Assembly (NCBI GenBank): GCA_049508565.1
Contig: JBELAT010000071.1
Coordinates: 1-20,480 of the forward strand
DNA length: 20,480 nt
From: CAIRNS01 sp049508565
GTDB lineage: Bacteria > Elusimicrobiota > Endomicrobiia > Endomicrobiales > CAIRNS01
Reading direction: 5' to 3'
Shown here: piece after piece, positions 1 through 7,510 of the stretch
Layout: every line of letters starts with the position of its first letter
How positions within the stretch are numbered: the stretch's first letter is position 1
Translations under genes and position numbers: made by a program
The notes under the pieces: generated by a model
Database searches by the model: none
What the model saw: only the letters and a program-made list of their open reading frames with translations
What the model was told of the DNA's origin: nothing

Positions 1-96
1 CTCTTTGGTGCCGGGTCATTTTCCTTTATATCGTTATTTACAAGCGGTGCCGGCGGCATAGTGGGAATATGGGTAGCCTATCGGTTAACGCGATAA
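1..96 (+). CDS. C-terminal tail of a small Gly-rich membrane protein (GlsB/YeaQ/YmgE-like), 5' truncated by window edge
   Basis: Frame 1 is open from the first base to a TAA at 94-96, giving 31 residues. The fragment begins with LFGAG, has a Phe/Ser patch, then a hydrophobic Gly-rich helix, and ends in AYRLTR. This layout (short loop, one terminal transmembrane helix, basic end) matches the C-terminus of the transglycosylase-associated GlsB/YeaQ/YmgE family, whose members are about 80 residues with three helices and end in YR(K/L)-type tails. That assignment rests on pattern memory and only the last helix is visible. The start and promoter lie outside the window. Confidence 0.5.
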   Translation, partial: LFGAGSFSFISLFTSGAGGIVGIWVAYRLTR

Positions 97-230
97 GTAA
101 TCACCCGTTTTACTTTAGTGACGATCAGCTCAATCGAATCGATATGATTTGTAAGAAAAACCTGCGCAGGAAAGAAACGACAGAAGTGAGTTTCACTAGA
201 TTGGCGATTGTTTTTTATGGACGCACGAGG

Positions 231-259
231 GAAAAGACCACCGCAGTCTGACTACGGTG
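231..259 (-). terminator. Intrinsic terminator of the DEAD-box helicase gene
   Basis: On the minus strand an 8-bp stem (arms 252-259 and 239-246, one U-G wobble, 5-nt loop) is followed within 3 nt by a TTTT tract (complement of 232-235). It lies 17 nt past the helicase stop codon, the expected place for a Rho-independent terminator. On the plus strand the stem is not followed by a T-run, so it appears one-directional. Confidence 0.65.
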
Positions 260-275
260 TTGAACTTCATCTTTT

Positions 276-1517
276 TTAATAAGAACGGTTACTGCGCGAA
301 CGGCTACCGCCGCGATGAGAGGATCCACCATGGCTTCGGTGGAAATGTCCTGACGGGCGGGCAGCAGAATGGCCAGAGAATCTCTCCGAAGGAATTTCAG
401 GATGATCCTTCAGCGGAATGGTTGCCCGGATGATTTTTTCTATATTTCTCACATCATCACCCTGGTCAGGTGTTGCCAGCGAGATGGCGTGACCCAGTTG
501 ACCAGCACGGCCGGTGCGACCGATCCGGTGAACATAATTTTCCGGATCATCAGGAAGATCGTAGTTAATGACCACTTCAATTCCCGTTACGTCAATACCG
601 CGTGCAGCGATATCTGTAGCTATGAGTATCCGGTACTTGCCTGATTTAAAACCTTCAAGTGCTTCTTTGCGCTGACTGAGAGAACGGTCAGCATGGATTT
701 CCGCTGCGTTATGGCCCATAGCCCGTATTCCGCGAGTGACTCGTGAAGCGCCCCGTTTGGTACGTGAAAACAAAAGAACGGGTCCATGGTACTGTTCAAG
801 GAGTTTACAGAGAAGTTTTGCTTTAAGATCTTTGTTTACGACAAAAATCTCTTGTGAAATGCCTTCCGCCATTGTTCCCTGGGGCGCGATTTCGGCACGG
901 ATCGGCAGTTTCATATGTTCTGCGGCAATGGCGACAATTTTTGCGGGCATGGTGGCCGAGAAAAGCATCGTTTGGCGGTCGCGGGGGATCTGTTTGAGAA
1001 TGCGCTCAATTTGCGGAGCGAACCCCATATCAAGCATGCGGTCGGCTTCATCGAGAACAAGCACGTTAACATCGTCAAGATGGATACGGTGCTGGCTGAT
1101 ATGATCAATCAGCCGGCCCGGTGTTGCCACAATGATGCGTGGATTCCTGCGCAAGGCTTGAACCTGGTTCATCATGGAATCGCCGCCGATGAGGACGGCG
1201 GTAAGCATGCCGAAGGCAGGAGTAAATTTAATTAAAGTCTCATTGATTTGTATGGCCAGCTCACGCGTTGGAGCGAGAACAAGGCCCCGCCCTTTTTTTG
1301 CTGAAAGACGTTGGATGAGCGGAATGCCGAATGCGATGGTTTTTCCGGTACCCGTTTGAGCGATACCGACAATATCTTTACCCTCTATAAGCAAAGGAAT
1401 AGATTTCTGCTGAATGGGAGTGGGCGTAGTAAAGCCCAGTTTTTCAACGGCAGCGAGCAGGCCGGGCGCGATGCCAAGGCCGTAAAAGTTGTTCGGTGGT
1501 ACAGGTGTATTAATCAT
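276..1517 (-). CDS. DEAD-box ATP-dependent RNA helicase, RhlE-like
   Basis: This 413-aa protein unwinds or remodels RNA duplexes using ATP and probably serves ribosome assembly or mRNA turnover in the cytoplasm. All core motifs are present in order: Q motif around residues 30-41, motif I AQTGTGKT (53-60), Ia PTRELA (83-88), Ib TPGRL (132-136), II DEAD (156-159), III SAT (187-189), V ARGID (305-309) and VI HRIGRTGR (330-337). A tail from about residue 375 is rich in His, Ser, Arg and Gly with RGG-like steps, as expected for a nonspecific RNA-binding extension. The length fits RhlE-type helicases (about 400-450 aa). It is monocistronic, with its own promoter and terminator. No Shine-Dalgarno sequence is seen, and the -10 box sits almost against the ATG, which suggests a leaderless mRNA. 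The family is certain; the subtype (RhlE versus CsdA or SrmB) is less so. Confidence 0.95.
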   Translation of the reverse strand: MINTPVPPNNFYGLGIAPGLLAAVEKLGFTTPTPIQQKSIPLLIEGKDIVGIAQTGTGKTIAFGIPLIQRLSAKKGRGLVLAPTRELAIQINETLIKFTPAFGMLTAVLIGGDSMMNQVQALRRNPRIIVATPGRLIDHISQHRIHLDDVNVLVLDEADRMLDMGFAPQIERILKQIPRDRQTMLFSATMPAKIVAIAAEHMKLPIRAEIAPQGTMAEGISQEIFVVNKDLKAKLLCKLLEQYHGPVLLFSRTKRGASRVTRGIRAMGHNAAEIHADRSLSQRKEALEGFKSGKYRILIATDIAARGIDVTGIEVVINYDLPDDPENYVHRIGRTGRAGQLGHAISLATPDQGDDVRNIEKIIRATIPLKDHPEIPSERFSGHSAARPSGHFHRSHGGSSHRGGSRSRSNRSY

Positions 1518-1524
1518 ATACTAA

Positions 1525-1553
1525 ATTATACTCTTCTCTGGAGGGAAAGTAAA
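1525..1553 (-). promoter_or_regulatory. Sigma70-type promoter of the DEAD-box helicase gene (probably leaderless)
   Basis: On the minus strand TTTACT (1548-1553) and a perfect TATAAT (1525-1530) are separated by 17 nt. Only 7 nt separate the -10 hexamer from the ATG at 1517, so transcription would begin at or within a base or two of the start codon. Confidence 0.6.
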
Positions 1554-1851
1554 GCGGTTTGCATCAGTTTGTATCAGTGTGACACCAGTTTCTTGGATTT
1601 AATGATATTTCTGATGTTTGAGTGGAGTTTTGATGGTTCTTTCATGTCTGTGCCATATACGGGTAATGATCCCTCTTTTTGCGTCGACGCTGACAATCGT
1701 GTGAAAAGTGATCATTACTTGTTTGTGAGAAGAATGGTTCTGTCAGAAGAGCGAGGCTCACGCACTGTCGCTTTCAAAGCTCGTGAGGGGTGAGTCTTTG
1801 TGCAAACAGCAAGAAAAAATCTTAACCTGCCGTTTTCGTTTTAAGCAGGAT
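1554..1851. other. Intergenic stretch with no supported gene
   Basis: Between the divergent helicase and zinc-ribbon genes lie about 390 nt. The ends hold their promoters (1525-1553 on minus, 1852-1880 on plus). The middle has an open frame ending at a TGA at 1791-1793, with in-frame ATGs at 1602-1644 that would give about 50-64 residues. None has a convincing ribosome-binding site, and the frame is the downstream end of an antisense shadow of the helicase. No hairpin-plus-T-run and no tRNA-like fold was seen. It may hold a small unrecognised gene or decayed sequence. Confidence 0.4.
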
Positions 1852-1880
1852 TTGACATTTGCCTCATATCATGACAAAAT
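1852..1880 (+). promoter_or_regulatory. Candidate promoter of the zinc-ribbon / ExeA-like unit
   Basis: A perfect TTGACA (1852-1857) is followed after 17 nt by CAAAAT (1875-1880), a 4/6 match to TATAAT. The gene starts at 1910 with GGAG at 1900-1903, so the leader would be about 20-25 nt. The weak -10 keeps confidence moderate. Confidence 0.45.
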
Positions 1881-1909
1881 ACTATCAAATACATTAAACG
1901 GAGTTTACT

Positions 1910-2980
1910 ATGTTTTGTCCCAGTTGTGAGCGATTAATGCCGGACGAATCGAAATTCTGCAGCAGGTGCGGAATGTTTCTTACGCGTAAAAGCGAATGGA
2001 TTGTTCAGCTTATGCTTGATTTTTCATGGATATGGCGCCGTAGCTGGGCAGGTTTTTCTTCCGGGTTTTTCGGCTGGATTATTGTGTTTATTATCAGCAG
2101 AATGATTCGCCAGGATATGGGCATGATGGTCAACAACCTCTTTAGCGGCATGATTTGCGGCGTGTTCCTCGGCACCGTCGGCGGCATTATCGAAGAGTCC
2201 GGGTATAAAGCGTTTTGCGGCGGTATTCTCGGTACCGTTGGGGGGGCGCTGGGCGGGATAGTCAATATTCCTCTGGCGAGTTTTTTGCAGGGCTATGAAG
2301 GTTTTTTCCCGCTCTCGGTTCTTGTCACCTGGGCGATTGGTGGAGCGTTCATCGGTGCTACCAGCGGAGTTATTGAGCGCGATAGAAAAAAAATACTGGC
2401 TGGTATTGCGTTTGGATGTGTAGGGGGGGCCCTCGGTGGTTACCTGGGATCTGCTTTTTACGGTTCAGCGATGGCCGAGTTCGCGCCTCAAAGCTGGATT
2501 GGCCACCGGCTCGCGGAAGGATTGTCCGGCGGTTTGCTCGGTGCGATACTCTGGTTTTTTATTGGAATTATTGAAAAACTATATATTTTTCGTAGACGTG
2601 AAGATCCCCGACTTAATAAAAAAGTGTGTGACTCATGCGGTGCAGATAATCCTCTCCAGTCGTGGTACTGCTCGTTGTGCGGCAAAGTGTTGCAATTTGC
2701 CGCTCCGCGTCAAAAAATCGTTGTAACGCCGTACCGGGGCATAGAGCGGATCACCAATGCCGTGCGGTTTTTGTCGTGGCTTTTTGGCGTAACGGGAGTC
2801 ATTACTACTCCCGTCATTTTCGTAATATTTCTTATGCAGAACATATGCCTGGCATGCATCAGTGCCATATTCTCTATTTTGTTTACCTATTTGATGGTCG
2901 TGGGTTTTCGGTTTATAGGTGATTTATTGTCGTCGTTAAGCAGGATTTCAAGCCTGCACATTGATCCCCCGGCTAAATAA
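1910..2980 (+). CDS. Membrane protein with two zinc ribbons, unknown function
   Basis: This 356-aa protein has a zinc ribbon at the very N-terminus (CxxC at C3/C6 and C17/C20, of the FCPSC...FCSRCG type) and a second ribbon at C240/C243 and C254/C257. Between them (roughly residues 50-230) are several hydrophobic, Gly-rich segments containing repeated GG(A/I)xGG steps, as in tightly packed helices of small-residue membrane proteins. Two more hydrophobic helices follow at about 285-345. Both ribbons would lie on the same, presumably cytoplasmic, side. I do not recognise a named family beyond double zinc ribbon (zf-ribbon_3 or DZANK-like). The ATG has GGAG 6 nt upstream. An ExeA-like ATPase starts 34 nt downstream on the same strand, so the two are probably co-transcribed. 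Possible roles include a membrane scaffold or sensor. No enzymatic motif is visible. Confidence 0.85.
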   Translation: MFCPSCERLMPDESKFCSRCGMFLTRKSEWIVQLMLDFSWIWRRSWAGFSSGFFGWIIVFIISRMIRQDMGMMVNNLFSGMICGVFLGTVGGIIEESGYKAFCGGILGTVGGALGGIVNIPLASFLQGYEGFFPLSVLVTWAIGGAFIGATSGVIERDRKKILAGIAFGCVGGALGGYLGSAFYGSAMAEFAPQSWIGHRLAEGLSGGLLGAILWFFIGIIEKLYIFRRREDPRLNKKVCDSCGADNPLQSWYCSLCGKVLQFAAPRQKIVVTPYRGIERITNAVRFLSWLFGVTGVITTPVIFVIFLMQNICLACISAIFSILFTYLMVVGFRFIGDLLSSLSRISSLHIDPPAK

Positions 2981-3014
2981 GTGCTTGATCAGGTAGGAAC
3001 AGGAGATCGCCCAC

Positions 3015-3833
3015 ATGTATCTTAACTATTGGCATTTAGAAAATATGCCATTTGAAAATAAGCCAACCCCGCGGTTTTTCTACTGCTCTTCACAACACGA
3101 GGAAGCCCTCGCGCGTCTTGAATATGTGGTCACACAGAAAAAACAGCTTGCTCTTATCACCGGAGAGTATGGATCCGGCAAGACTATGCTTGCACATATG
3201 CTCCGCGAAAAATTATCAGCAGGACAATACCATTTCATTTATGCCGGCAATCCTTTTTTTAATGCAAACGATCTGCTGCATTATTTGTTGCAGCTTCTCA
3301 TTGTCCCGGGTGGCAGTATCGAAAAGGTTCCCGAAAACAAAATTGATGCACTTCATTTGTTTACGGAAATTTTACGACGTAACCGGCAAATCAATAAACA
3401 CACGGTCATTATTTTTGACGAGACACATCTTATCAGCGACATTCGTGTCTTTGAAGAAATACGTGTGTTGCTTAATTTCACCTTTGACAATAACTACGAT
3501 TTGACACTGATATTGCTCGGACAGTCAGAGGTGCGGGAAAAAATAGCCCAGCTTCCCCAGTTCAAACAGCGGATTAATTTTCAGTACCATCTGCAGGCGT
3601 TGTCCGAAGGCGAGGTAGGGGCATACTTGCAACACCGGTTAAAAGTGAGCGGCCATAAAGACGGCGACGTTTTTTTACCCGAAGCTGTTCACGAAATATT
3701 CATTAATTCTCACGGTCTCAGCCGTACCATCAATAATATTGCAGATGTATGCCTCATGGTGGGTTTAGATAAACATTCCTCGCATATTACCGCTGAAATC
3801 GCCAGAGCTGCCCTCGACGAAGTCCTCCTGTAA
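3015..3833 (+). CDS. ExeA/GspA-like AAA ATPase
   Basis: This 272-aa protein begins with the typical ExeA-family opening (Y-x-x-Y-W-x-L, then PF-x-x-x-P-x-P-R-F-F-Y), followed by the paired-residue region that precedes the nucleotide site. Walker A is GEYGSGKT (50-57). Walker B is VIIFDE with D135/E136, and a sensor-1-like LILLGQSE ends near residue 172. The family (AAA_22/ExeA) includes the type II secretion accessory ATPase ExeA and the ATPases of XrtA/PEP-CTERM exopolysaccharide loci. Here the protein stops soon after the AAA lid, with no peptidoglycan-binding C-terminal domain and no predicted membrane helix, unlike full-length ExeA. AGGAG at 3001-3005 is 9 nt from the ATG. No secretin (GspD) or exosortase gene lies nearby; its only close neighbour is the zinc-ribbon membrane protein upstream, its likely partner by inference. 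Confidence 0.85.
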   Translation: MYLNYWHLENMPFENKPTPRFFYCSSQHEEALARLEYVVTQKKQLALITGEYGSGKTMLAHMLREKLSAGQYHFIYAGNPFFNANDLLHYLLQLLIVPGGSIEKVPENKIDALHLFTEILRRNRQINKHTVIIFDETHLISDIRVFEEIRVLLNFTFDNNYDLTLILLGQSEVREKIAQLPQFKQRINFQYHLQALSEGEVGAYLQHRLKVSGHKDGDVFLPEAVHEIFINSHGLSRTINNIADVCLMVGLDKHSSHITAEIARAALDEVLL

Positions 3834-4004
3834 AAACTCTTTAATTTTCTTTTTTTATTAAGCAGTCGGCTGGGTTTTTTCCGGCTTACTCAAGGAGCGC
3901 GTAAGCTCGTCAGATTATGCAGGGGATGCTGCTTCGCTTTGCTCGAGGAAAAACATCCACTAAGAAAAGGCAAGCGGATAATGATTGAAGATACGTAGAA
4001 CGTG

Positions 4005-4814
4005 TCAGGTTGTATGGACTGTTTTTGTTATTGTTTCAACAATAATGGGGAAAGTTATTTTTACCGTAGTTCCTACGTCCTTTTGGCTGCTCAGCTCGAT
4101 TTGCCCATTATGGATGTTAAGGATTTCTCGTGCCATCGTTAGACCCAAGCCCAACACTTTTGTTTTTGTTGTAAACAACGGCTCAAACGCCCGCGCACTG
4201 GTTGCGGGGTCCATCCCGATGCCGGTATCATGAAACACGATATCCGCATTCGAGCCGTTGCGTTTGAGGCTGAAATCGATAGTGCCGCCTTTAGGCATTG
4301 CGTCACGCGCGTTGGTGATGAGTGCTGTGATGATCTGAATAAATCTCTGAGAATCAAACAATAGGGTGATTTGCTCAACATTTTTTGACACTTTAATCGT
4401 GTCCGGTAACGCTATTTTTTGGAAAGCATCCTCTACCAACGTGTCAATGGAGCACAGTTGTTTATCAATGCGTTTTACTCGCGATACGTCAAGCAGGTTC
4501 ACGATCTGGTCATTGATTCGCTCGACTTCAGTGCCCATAATGCTCATCATTCGATTTGCACGCGGGTCTTCTAGAGCGGGCATTTTTGAGAAAAAATAGG
4601 CAATATTTTTGAGGCTTGCCAGCGGATTTTTTAGTTCGTGAGAAACAATCGAAGAAAATATGCCGATGGCATCAATCTTTGAACGACTAATTGCTTCATC
4701 GGTGCAACTCGATTGTTTAATCGTGCTCCGGGTGTGCCGGGCGATAAGGTACAGGATGAATCCTGCCTCGGCTACAACGATAGAGAGTAATACGATAAGT
4801 GTCAGTGTTGTCAT
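4005..4814 (-). CDS. Membrane-anchored histidine kinase lacking a sensor domain
   Basis: This 269-aa protein autophosphorylates on a histidine and donates the phosphate to a receiver domain, presumably that of the adjacent triple-receiver protein. One N-terminal transmembrane helix (about 3-25) is followed by a short linker with no PAS, HAMP or GAF domain. HisKA carries the H-box SHELKNPL (H59). HATPase_c shows an N-box ending NARDAMP (N168), G1 DTGIGMD (196-202), an F-box FEPLFTTK and G2 LGLGL (221-225). It is last in the operon, 13 nt after the triple-receiver gene. It shares the block NPLASLKNIAY with the larger kinase two genes upstream, which suggests duplication and loss of the sensor. 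With no periplasmic loop it probably takes its cue from partners rather than from a ligand. Confidence 0.92.
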   Translation of the reverse strand: MTTLTLIVLLSIVVAEAGFILYLIARHTRSTIKQSSCTDEAISRSKIDAIGIFSSIVSHELKNPLASLKNIAYFFSKMPALEDPRANRMMSIMGTEVERINDQIVNLLDVSRVKRIDKQLCSIDTLVEDAFQKIALPDTIKVSKNVEQITLLFDSQRFIQIITALITNARDAMPKGGTIDFSLKRNGSNADIVFHDTGIGMDPATSARAFEPLFTTKTKVLGLGLTMAREILNIHNGQIELSSQKDVGTTVKITFPIIVETITKTVHTT

Positions 4815-4827
4815 GATAGTGTTGTCG

Positions 4828-5934
4828 TCACTTTTTGACTTTTTTCTGCTGTATTGTGGTGATTATCTCGAGCAAATTCTCAGGTTCAAAAGGCTTAATG
4901 AGATACATATAATTATTTTTGTTCGTCGCGTTAGAAATTGTTTGGGTTGAGTTGTTGCCGCTGACAAAGATGACACCCATTTCAGGATTGACCTGCTTTA
5001 TGCGGTCATACACAGCAACGCCGTTGCCGTCAGCTTTGTTGGAGTCAATAATAACAACCCGAAACGGTTCACGGTTTAATTTTTCAATAGCTTCATCGGC
5101 CGATGTAGCTTTCTCGACAATATACCCGTTGTTGGTCAACGTTTCGCTCAGCGTTGAGCACAGTTCCGGATTACCTTCAACGATACATATCTTTCCTCCG
5201 TCGACAGATTGTGTCAGTTTGTTGACCATCGCCTTAATTTGGGAAGTGTTGAGAGGTTTGCGCAGACATTCTACGGCACCCAATTCCTTTGCCGCTTTGA
5301 AATTCTCCGCAGAATCGTACGAACTCATGATGATGGTTTTCGGCTTGTTCTCTCCAAACATTTCATTGATTTTTTCGAGTGTTTCGATACCGTTGAGCCC
5401 GTTCATCACCACATCAAGGAACAATACATCCGGGATGCGTCGTTGAGCGGCCTTAATACCGTCTAGCCCAGAGGTTTTGGTTACGACATTAAATCCGCTG
5501 TCTTTGAACCGGTGATATAACAGATCGCACAGATTGGTGTCATCATCGACAACCATGACAAACGGTCGTGAAGCCACTTCCTTAATGGTTGAAATGATGT
5601 TGTCCATATCAAAGGGTTTGCTCAGACAGGCGTAGGCACCTTCATTAATGGCCTCTTTGATAAGGTCGGTGACCGGAAAGGCGGACATCATGACGACAAC
5701 GGTTTCCGGACTGTGTTTCTTAATTTCTTTAAAAGTTTCAACCCCGTTGATGCCCGGCATGCGGATATCAAGGAAAGCAATATCGAATGATTCTTTTTTT
5801 ACATCATCAATTGCTTCAAAGCCGGTACGTGCAGTACGCACGATATATCCCTCCAGCTCGAGAATCCACGCCATTGAGATACGGATGCCTTCTTCGGGGT
5901 CAGCGATCAAAATCTTTAATTTTCTTGGTTTCAT
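4828..5934 (-). CDS. Response regulator made of three receiver (REC) domains
   Basis: This 368-aa protein is three CheY-like receivers in tandem with no output domain. REC1 (about 6-120) has acidic D12, phospho-acceptor D56 in FLDIRMPG, and K106 in LSKPF. REC2 (about 125-240) has D131/D132, acceptor D174 in FLDVVMNG, and K226 in LRKPL. REC3 (about 248-365) has acceptor D297 and K347 in LIKPF, but its Mg-binding acidic pair is reduced to E253-G-N, so it may be weakly active or a docking module. Lacking DNA-binding or enzymatic output, it probably acts as a phosphate sink or hub in a relay between the flanking kinases. AAGGA sits 5 nt before the ATG. It lies between two histidine kinase genes, 28 nt and 13 nt away. 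Confidence 0.92.
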   Translation of the reverse strand: MKPRKLKILIADPEEGIRISMAWILELEGYIVRTARTGFEAIDDVKKESFDIAFLDIRMPGINGVETFKEIKKHSPETVVVMMSAFPVTDLIKEAINEGAYACLSKPFDMDNIISTIKEVASRPFVMVVDDDTNLCDLLYHRFKDSGFNVVTKTSGLDGIKAAQRRIPDVLFLDVVMNGLNGIETLEKINEMFGENKPKTIIMSSYDSAENFKAAKELGAVECLRKPLNTSQIKAMVNKLTQSVDGGKICIVEGNPELCSTLSETLTNNGYIVEKATSADEAIEKLNREPFRVVIIDSNKADGNGVAVYDRIKQVNPEMGVIFVSGNNSTQTISNATNKNNYMYLIKPFEPENLLEIITTIQQKKVKK

Positions 5935-5962
5935 AGTAATCCTTTATGAGATGACCTTTCCA

Positions 5963-7510
5963 TTATTTCAATGGAAGTGTGATGGCAAAGGTAGTGCCTT
6001 TTCCCATCTCGCTGTGAACAGATATAGTTCCTATATGCGCATCTATAATTTCTTTTACGATTGCCAGCCCCAGCCCCAATCCTTTTAATTTAGTGGTAAA
6101 CAACGGCTCGAAAATATGAGTCGCCGTTTCCTCGTCCATGCCGCAGCCGGTATCGATAATCTCAATGGTAAACAGTGGTTCATTTTTTTTGACTACTATG
6201 GTAATCACGCCGTTTTCTTCCATCGCGTCAACGGCATTGTTTATGAGATTGATGAGTACCTGAGTCATGCGATCGGGATCGATTGAGATCTCGAAAGTAT
6301 CGAATTGCCGTATGATATTGACATGTTTGTTAGAAAACAAGACAGAGTCCACTAGCTTTGAAAAGAAGTCAAGAGTATTGATCGGTACCTTGTACAGTTT
6401 TTTGACGCGGGAATAATCCAGAAGATCCGTAACGATTTTGTTTGCCCGCACGACGTCCATTGACAATAACTCAAGCATATATTTCGCTTTCTCGTCAGCG
6501 CACGAGTTTGATTTCTTCAAGTAATAGGCAATATTTTTGAGGCTCGCCAGAGGGTTGCGAAGGTCGTGTGCGACACTTGACGCGAGTTTTCCGATAGTGG
6601 CAAATTTTTCTGAGCGAAGAAGTTCACCCTGAATATTCTGCATTTTTAACAAGGTCTCTTCCAGCTCATTGGTTCGCTGTTCAAGTGCCAGTTTTAAGTG
6701 CAGAAGATTTTCTTTTTCGTCGCTGAGTTCTTTGACGTATGTTTTGATGTCCTGGGCCATCTGATTAAACGAAACGGCTAGGTCGCCGATTTCATCGCCT
6801 GAGGTGATATTAACGGCGTAGTCGAGATTACCGGCGGCGATTTTTTTTGTGCCCAGGACCAGCTGCTGGATCGGTTTGACAATTATCCGGATTAAAAAGC
6901 CGGCGAGTATAATACCGAAAAATACGACACCCGTGGTAATGACAAGGACGACTTTTTTCAATCGGCGCGATTCGTGATACATGCGGGACAACGAAATCGC
7001 TACCCGTGCGGCCCCGATGATGTCATCGCGTGATTCCGCAGGAACATCCGCAAGAAACCCAATTTCCTCGCGGATCCCGACCATGTGTCGCGCTATAATA
7101 GGAAAAGTCACTTCAAATATAGGTTCGTTCTGTTCAGTAAAAAGATGCCCGGAAACAGGCATGGAGGAAATGGTGTGTCGAAAATCATTTTTCCAGAACA
7201 CCCCGGTGGTTGCCGATGCAAGGATGCGGCCTTTGGTATCATACACCAGTCCGTAAACGACATCCTGTTCGGTGAGCAGCCCTGACATCAGTTTCATCAA
7301 AAACTGTTTGTTTCCCGTCATGACGCTAAACACGCTGTTGTAAGCCAGGTTTTGCGCAAGGAAATTACACCGGTTTTCAAGTGTCGTGCGCATCTGTTGT
7401 TCCTGGATGCGTATGAAATACCAGGTCAGCGTCATCGATGTTAAGATGATGATGACTGATATCAGAAGAATGAATTTAACGGGTAATCCGATACGTAGCT
7501 TGTGTATCAT
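5963..7510 (-). CDS. HAMP sensor histidine kinase with periplasmic domain
   Basis: This 515-aa transmembrane kinase has TM1 (about 11-33), a periplasmic region of about 150 residues (34-186) with a PAS/Cache-like YGLVYDTKGRILA strand pattern, TM2 (187-208), HAMP (209-262, starting around the VKPI proline), a coiled coil (262-305), HisKA with H315 in VAHDLRNPL, and HATPase_c. The N-box is NLINNAVDAM (N425), G1 is DTGCGMD (453-459), the F-box is FEPLFTTK and G2 is GLGLGLA (477-483). Its start codon overlaps the stop of the upstream binding-protein gene as ATGA (7507-7510), implying translational coupling and stoichiometric production. It probably senses the ligand-bound state of that periplasmic protein or a small molecule directly, and phosphorylates the triple-receiver protein downstream. 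Confidence 0.93.
   Translation of the reverse strand: MIHKLRIGLPVKFILLISVIIILTSMTLTWYFIRIQEQQMRTTLENRCNFLAQNLAYNSVFSVMTGNKQFLMKLMSGLLTEQDVVYGLVYDTKGRILASATTGVFWKNDFRHTISSMPVSGHLFTEQNEPIFEVTFPIIARHMVGIREEIGFLADVPAESRDDIIGAARVAISLSRMYHESRRLKKVVLVITTGVVFFGIILAGFLIRIIVKPIQQLVLGTKKIAAGNLDYAVNITSGDEIGDLAVSFNQMAQDIKTYVKELSDEKENLLHLKLALEQRTNELEETLLKMQNIQGELLRSEKFATIGKLASSVAHDLRNPLASLKNIAYYLKKSNSCADEKAKYMLELLSMDVVRANKIVTDLLDYSRVKKLYKVPINTLDFFSKLVDSVLFSNKHVNIIRQFDTFEISIDPDRMTQVLINLINNAVDAMEENGVITIVVKKNEPLFTIEIIDTGCGMDEETATHIFEPLFTTKLKGLGLGLAIVKEIIDAHIGTISVHSEMGKGTTFAITLPLK

Noticed and set aside
69..251. Plus-strand ORF of 60 residues after the left-edge gene
   Set aside because: No ribosome-binding site, no recognisable features, and its 3' end runs through the helicase terminator hairpin.
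1311..1793. Plus-strand ORF of 160 residues spanning the helicase start and the intergenic region
   Set aside because: More than 200 nt are antisense to the helicase N-terminus. The remaining intergenic part has no ribosome site or recognised domain, so I left it as unexplained sequence.
3834..4004. T-rich stretch and partial GC-rich inverted repeat between the convergent ExeA-like and kinase genes
   Set aside because: Arms near 3862-3890 pair poorly and no clear stem abuts the T-runs, so no terminator is claimed even though one is expected here.
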